Source: Ilumatobacter sp. (GTDB lineage Bacteria; Actinomycetota; Acidimicrobiia; Acidimicrobiales; Ilumatobacteraceae). Taken from it: a stretch of 53,125 bases of DNA. The stretch is from assembly GCA_018666235.1 (NCBI GenBank), contig JABJAB010000060.1, positions 1 through 53,125 on the forward strand. The letters run 5' to 3'. Below the pieces are notes generated by a model that was given only the letters and a program-made list of their open reading frames with translations, was not told the origin of the DNA and ran no database searches. Shown here one piece after another: positions 49,696 to 53,125 of the stretch (positions within the stretch are counted from its first letter, which is position 1; every line of letters begins with the position of its first letter). A program made the position numbers and the translations under genes.

Positions 49696-50946
49696 GTGGC
49701 ACTGATCGTTCAGAAATACGGCGGCACATCCGTCGCCGATCCCGATCGCATTCGGGCGGTTGCCGACAACGTCGCCATCACCAAGAAGCGCGGCAACGAT
49801 GTCGTGGTCGTCGTGTCCGCCATGGGCAAGGCCACCGACAATTTGATCGCTCTCGCTGACTCGGTTTCCACGACGCAGTCCGGACGCGAAATGGACATGC
49901 TGCTCACCACCGGTGAACGACAGACCGCAGCGTTGCTCACCATGGCCCTCGCCGATCGCGGTATTGACGCCATCAGCTACACGGGAAGCCAGGTCGGCAT
50001 CATCACCGACACGGCTCATCGCAAGGCGAAGATTGTCGAGGTGAAGGGCGATCGCGTCCGAGCCGCCATCGCCGACGGCAAAGTCGCGGTCATCGCCGGT
50101 TTCCAGGGTGTCAGCACCGACCGTGAGATCACGACAATGGGTCGCGGCGCCTCCGACCTGACCGCATCGGCGCTCGCCCAGGCAATGAACGCCGACGCGT
50201 GTGAGATCTATACCGACGTCACCGGGGTGTTCACCGCCGACCCCCGCATCGTGCCGCAGGCTCGCAAGCTCACGAAGGTGCACTTCGACGAAATGCTCGA
50301 GATGGCCGGCGCTGGTTCAAAGGTCCTCGCGATGCGTTCCGTCGAGTTCGCCCGCAATCACGACGTCCCCCTTCACGTTCGTTCCGCTTTCACTTGGGAG
50401 CAAGGAACGATCGTCAGCAACGAGGAGCCCTCAGTGGAAGATCCGATCATCTCCGGTGTCGTCACCGACATGACCGAAGCCAAGGTCACCGTGCTCGGCG
50501 TACCCGACCAGCCCGGCGTGTCGGCAGCGCTTTTCGAACCGCTTGCCGACGCCAACGTCAACGTCGACATGATCGTGCAGAACACGTCGACCGACGGCAC
50601 GACCGACATCAGTTTCACGATGCCGATGGCCGACATGGCGCAGTCCGAGTCGATCGTGCAGAAGATCGCCGACGAGATCGGGGCCACCAAGGTCACTCAC
50701 GACGACGACATCGCGAAGATCTCGCTCGTCGGCGCCGGTATGAAATCGTCTCCCGGCATTGCGGCGAAGATGTTCCGGGTGCTTGCCGACGAAGACGTCA
50801 ACATTCAGATGATCTCGACGTCGACGATCCGCGTGTCGATCATCATTCCGTCTGCCGACATGGAACGCGCTGCAATTGCGCTCCACACCGCTTTCGGTCT
50901 CGACTCCGGCGCCGACTACAGCGCACCACTTCCCGAACGCAAATAG
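49696..50946 (+). CDS. lysC: Aspartate kinase
   Basis: A 416-residue enzyme that phosphorylates aspartate at the head of the lysine/threonine/methionine pathway. The N-terminal VQKYGGTSVADPDRIR motif, VVVVSAMGKATD, TTGERQTAALL, the ATP-binding GFQGVSTDREITTMGRGASD and IYTDVTGVFTADPR are all present. Two ACT domains at the C-terminus (VTVLGVPDQPG and ISLVGAGMKSSPG) predict feedback control by lysine and/or threonine. DLTASAL replaces the usual DTTAVAL. No asd gene follows, although lysC-asd is the frequent actinobacterial pair. Confidence 0.96.
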   Translation: MALIVQKYGGTSVADPDRIRAVADNVAITKKRGNDVVVVVSAMGKATDNLIALADSVSTTQSGREMDMLLTTGERQTAALLTMALADRGIDAISYTGSQVGIITDTAHRKAKIVEVKGDRVRAAIADGKVAVIAGFQGVSTDREITTMGRGASDLTASALAQAMNADACEIYTDVTGVFTADPRIVPQARKLTKVHFDEMLEMAGAGSKVLAMRSVEFARNHDVPLHVRSAFTWEQGTIVSNEEPSVEDPIISGVVTDMTEAKVTVLGVPDQPGVSAALFEPLADANVNVDMIVQNTSTDGTTDISFTMPMADMAQSESIVQKIADEIGATKVTHDDDIAKISLVGAGMKSSPGIAAKMFRVLADEDVNIQMISTSTIRVSIIIPSADMERAAIALHTAFGLDSGADYSAPLPERK

Positions 50947-50952
50947 TCACGT

Positions 50953-50970
50953 GCGGGGTCAGGCCCCTGC
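50953..50970. terminator. Hairpin containing GGGGTCAGGCCCC after lysC
   Basis: A 6-bp stem (one G-T pair) with a TCAGGC loop lies between convergent lysC and the heliorhodopsin gene. A related GGGGTCAG hairpin (CTGAC-GGG-GTCAG) occurs at 41839-41851, after the Thr-rich gene. Confidence 0.4.
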
Positions 50971-50975
50971 TCTGA

Positions 50976-51737
50976 CTAATCGACCGGGGCGAGGCTCCCG
51001 CCGAAGATCTGCCACGCGAGGACCGACTTCGCGATGAGGCTGAGCACGAGGTAGCTCTTCTCGCCGAACACGTAGCTCGTCCACTTGCCGACCTTGCGGT
51101 ACTGCAGCCACTGGTTGACGCCGAAGCTCGAGAAGAACACGAACTGGGCGATCACGATGCCGTAGACGAAGCCCGGCACCTCGTCAGCGGTGAACGTGTT
51201 GAACCAGATGGCGACCCAGGGGGCGAGGCCGGCGATCGTGCCGAACCAGAACGGCATCATCGTGGTCTCGGTCCGACCGGGCGGGTTGAATTTTTCCTGC
51301 AGCCAACCGAACAGGATCATCGACACATTGGCGCCGATGATCGCGAACACCGCGGTGATCTCGGTGATGCCCGAGTAGGACGCGATGAGGATGACCATCA
51401 GCGTGGCGCTGATCGAGTATTCGACCCAGCGGAATCGGTTGATCCCGCGGCGTAGGTCTGTCTCATACGGGTTTCGTGCGACCGTCGCCGTGAGCAGGTG
51501 ATCGATGGCCGCCAAGCTGAGGAACACTGCAACAGCGAGTCCGATCGGCAGGTCAAAGAGGCCCTCGCCCTGCGGCACGCGAGTACCGGGTGGGCCTTCG
51601 GGCGCAGCGGTCGTGAACGTGATGGCGAAGTCGCTCGCCAGCACGAGGATCAGGACAGCCTGCGCTGCGTGCAGCACGGTGAGACCCAGGTTCCACTTGC
51701 GCAGATTGGAAAACTGTTCGTCGGAGATCTCGATCAC
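50976..51737 (-). CDS. Heliorhodopsin
   Basis: A 253-residue seven-helix retinal protein. The Schiff-base lysine is K237 in SLIAKSVLAWQIF (TM7). The counterion is E106 in RWVEYSISA (TM3), equivalent to E107 of heliorhodopsin 48C12. H23 and H80, characteristic residues near the Schiff base, are both at the expected positions. Heliorhodopsins have inverted topology (N-terminus inside) and slow photocycles, and act as light sensors or enzyme regulators instead of pumps. GTG 51737 has GGGGGA about 10 nt upstream and gives the standard length. A GTG six codons upstream (51755) is less likely. It lies 83 bp downstream of a methyltransferase gene on the same strand; no retinal synthesis gene is in the window. 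Confidence 0.95.
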   Translation of the reverse strand: MIEISDEQFSNLRKWNLGLTVLHAAQAVLILVLASDFAITFTTAAPEGPPGTRVPQGEGLFDLPIGLAVAVFLSLAAIDHLLTATVARNPYETDLRRGINRFRWVEYSISATLMVILIASYSGITEITAVFAIIGANVSMILFGWLQEKFNPPGRTETTMMPFWFGTIAGLAPWVAIWFNTFTADEVPGFVYGIVIAQFVFFSSFGVNQWLQYRKVGKWTSYVFGEKSYLVLSLIAKSVLAWQIFGGSLAPVD

Positions 51738-51820
51738 GGCACGATCATCCCCCACGACGGCGGCTTCCAAGCAATTGAGCGACGTATCGACGGCACCAGG
51801 CCCACCGCCACAGCGGACGC

Positions 51821-52645
51821 TCAACGAACGGTGGCGATGATCCAGTAGTGGGCGCGATTGATGCCTTCGAAGGTGTGGGTCACTGCCTCGCGCCCGCCGA
51901 TGGAGGACTTTGGATTTCGCCACAGTTCAACGGCACTGAACTGCGCTGACAATGGCCCGATGATTTCATCGGGTGTGAGCCGGTTGGCTTGCCACCCGAT
52001 TCGTGCAGCCAGACGCTGGCGCGACAGCCAGTTGCCGAACTTGGGGACACGAAAGAGTCCGCGTACGACCTTGCTCATCGGAATGAGCACTGCATCGCCC
52101 CGGGTGCGCGTGCGGAAGTTCAATACGACGCGGCCTCCCGGCTTCGTGATGCGGACCGCCTCTGCGGAAAGCTCGAGTGCGTCGTCGGGGTCACAGTGCT
52201 GGAAGGTGATGTAGCTGAAGGTGATGTCGGTCGAGCTCGGGGGGAGATCGAGCGTCTTGCCATCGGCAACGTGGCTCGTTCTGAGCCGGTCGACCTTGCC
52301 GAAACGGCCGACTGTCTCGAAGCATCGCTCAAGGAATCCGGCATCGAGGTCACAGGCCGTGACCGCTCCGAACTCGCGAGTGAATGCACAGGTCATTCGA
52401 CCGATACCGCAACCGATCTCGACGAGCGATTGTGTCTCCGTGTCCGGGGTTCGAAGCCCGAAGACCGTCAGATACGCGCCCACTTCGGCATCACCGGTGG
52501 CGACGAACTCTTCCAGCGTCAGGTCGTCACCCTTTTCGTTGTTGAACACCCAGCCGGTCCGACGCACCACCTCGTCGCCACTTGACTGCTGCTCAGAGAC
52601 AAGTCCCGCAGCCTTCCAGGGAACGAGTTGGGGTCGCCGCGACAT
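51821..52645 (-). CDS. Class I SAM-dependent methyltransferase
   Basis: A 274-residue methyltransferase with motif I LVEIGCGIGRMT, the acidic end of strand 2 (VTACDLDAGFLERC), TFSYITFQHCDPDDALELSAEAVRITKPGGRVVLNFR (motifs II-III) and a C-terminal extension with an SRQRLAARIGWQANRLTPDEI segment. It resembles small-molecule or lipid methylases of the Methyltransf_11/25 type; the substrate is unknown. CACAAT lies 6 nt before the ATG at 52645. It precedes heliorhodopsin on the same strand, and a shared transcript is possible. Confidence 0.85.
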   Translation of the reverse strand: MSRRPQLVPWKAAGLVSEQQSSGDEVVRRTGWVFNNEKGDDLTLEEFVATGDAEVGAYLTVFGLRTPDTETQSLVEIGCGIGRMTCAFTREFGAVTACDLDAGFLERCFETVGRFGKVDRLRTSHVADGKTLDLPPSSTDITFSYITFQHCDPDDALELSAEAVRITKPGGRVVLNFRTRTRGDAVLIPMSKVVRGLFRVPKFGNWLSRQRLAARIGWQANRLTPDEIIGPLSAQFSAVELWRNPKSSIGGREAVTHTFEGINRAHYWIIATVR

Positions 52646-52816
52646 GAGGTGATTGTGCCAGACCCGCAGCACTTCGCCCACTTCACTCCCCGACACGCGA
52701 GACCGATGACGGAGACAGATGACCGAGACGGGTGACGGAAACGCCGCGGTAAGAGGCAAGAGAGTTAGTGCCACCCCCCCCCGGAGTCGTTGCTCTGAGG
52801 ACGGCGGCCCCTGCGG
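52646..52816. other. Intergenic region with degenerate GATGAC repeats
   Basis: This region upstream of the methyltransferase holds three or four imperfect copies of a GATGACGGAGAC-like unit (about 52705-52740) and a run of nine C (52774-52782). No gene is supported. Confidence 0.4.
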
Positions 52817-53002
52817 TAGCGTCGTGCTATGGGCAGCGGGACTCTGGGTGCTCGCCTCCGGACCTGGCGACTGCGACTCGGGCTCTCACGCGAATCAAAC
52901 CCCGTGTGCGGACCGAGCAACGAAGACATCGCCCGTGAGCAGTCCTTCGCGCAAGCGCGACTCAGGGATGAGCACGGAAGTTGTTGCTTTGAGGACGGTG
53001 GC
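52783..53002 (+). repeat. Pair of ~26-bp diverged direct repeats
   Basis: Copies at 52783-52808 and 52976-53002 share GTTGCTYTGAGGACGGYGGC and differ mainly by C/T transitions. Both would read VVALRT in one frame, with two of the changes synonymous, so they may be remnants of duplicated coding sequence. Confidence 0.55.
52817..52822 (+). promoter_or_regulatory. Possible -10 element TAGCGT
   Basis: TAGCGT ends 6 nt before an ATG at 52829, matching the leaderless layout, but the gene it would serve is doubtful. Confidence 0.35.
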
Positions 53003-53011
53003 GTCGAATAG
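52829..53011 (+). CDS. Possible small ORF (60 aa), doubtful
   Basis: An ATG 6 nt after TAGCGT opens a 60-codon frame ending in TAG at 53009-53011. The product is Arg/Ser/Gly-rich with no recognised domain (it includes a short LRTWRLRLGLSRES stretch). The only support is the promoter-like spacing; codon use is not clearly coding. It could be a gene remnant, since the region holds diverged repeats. Confidence 0.22.
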   Translation: MGSGTLGARLRTWRLRLGLSRESNPVCGPSNEDIAREQSFAQARLRDEHGSCCFEDGGVE

Positions 53012-53125
53012 GTAGGAGACGCTCCGTGGCAGATGCCGTGGTAGATGTTTGTGCAGTTCTCAGGGACTTCTTTCGTAACCCCGTAGACCTACCCGGTAGT
53101 ACCACCAGGGAGGGGGTCGCACCCC
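53012..53125. other. Right edge, no gene seen
   Basis: The last 114 bp show no supported gene. A GGAGGGGG tract and a GGGGT-CGC-ACCCC hairpin lie at the very end, and could be a ribosome binding site or leader structure of a gene beyond the edge. Confidence 0.3.

Noticed and set aside
52829..53125. Riboswitch at the right edge
   Set aside because: I compared the sequence with the cores of ydaO, glycine, cobalamin, SAM and fluoride riboswitches from memory and saw no match.

Overview
The window is about 53 kb of high-GC chromosome from an actinobacterium. I infer the class Acidimicrobiia (Ilumatobacter-like). The basis is the actinobacterial-type tad locus, a heliorhodopsin, DUF455, MpaB, ABC1 and YcaQ genes, and many leaderless promoters. 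There is no rRNA or ribosomal protein gene to fix the taxonomy. I see no prophage, insertion sequence or CRISPR array; this is mostly a housekeeping region with scattered accessory genes.

Layout. 1-2 kb: the 3' part of a secreted repeat protein ending in a metzincin protease. 2-10.5 kb: a lone form II CoxL-like molybdenum hydroxylase; a minus-strand operon (AI-2E-type permease, asparaginase II, metallo-beta-lactamase-fold hydrolase); an MpaB oxygenase; a YcaQ-type DNA glycosylase; a cyclophilin. 10.5-14.6 kb: a TraR-like protein, an ABC1/UbiB kinase, two ferritin-like proteins and an unknown. 14.6-20.9 kb: an epoxide-hydrolase-like enzyme, a membrane HExxH protein, a Bax-inhibitor-1 protein, an ABM protein, a sigma-70 factor, a GNAT and an acyl-CoA dehydrogenase. 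21 kb: a selenocysteine tRNA with its own promoter and terminator. 21.3-25.5 kb: a compact tad/Flp pilus operon of six genes. 25.5-36 kb: STAS, DUF952, DUF427, RsgA, topoisomerase I, dTMP kinase, DNA polymerase III delta', CopC-like, NUDIX, Fic and methionine aminopeptidase. 36-41.6 kb: a cytochrome c lipoprotein, an orphan adenine methylase, CoaA, a HAD phosphatase, an HTH regulator, a WXG100 protein and a Thr-rich secreted protein. 41.8-50.9 kb: an L,D-transpeptidase, a DEAD-box/cold-shock fusion helicase, an LLM oxidoreductase, a CaiB-type CoA-transferase, an ATP-dependent DNA ligase, kynureninase, a MhuD-like heme monooxygenase and aspartate kinase. 51-52.6 kb: heliorhodopsin behind a methyltransferase. 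The last ~480 bp hold no confident gene.

The strongest general signal is regulatory. At least 17 genes that begin transcription units have a TANNNT hexamer ending 6-9 nt before the start codon, which implies leaderless mRNAs. The same arrangement precedes the mature 5' end of tRNA-Sec. I used the pattern to choose several starts (AI-2E permease, CoaA, the methylase, the TraR-like protein). Leadered genes (tad operon, pilin, WXG100, sigma factor, heliorhodopsin) carry Shine-Dalgarno sequences instead.

The most interesting items are the heliorhodopsin, the leaderless promoter architecture including tRNA-Sec, the ABC1-kinase/ferritin-like cluster, the helicase/cold-shock fusion, the three-repeat Cys-pair secreted protein, and the paired TGGTGCC palindromes between genes. 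Functions are inferred from motifs read by eye; no database search was run.
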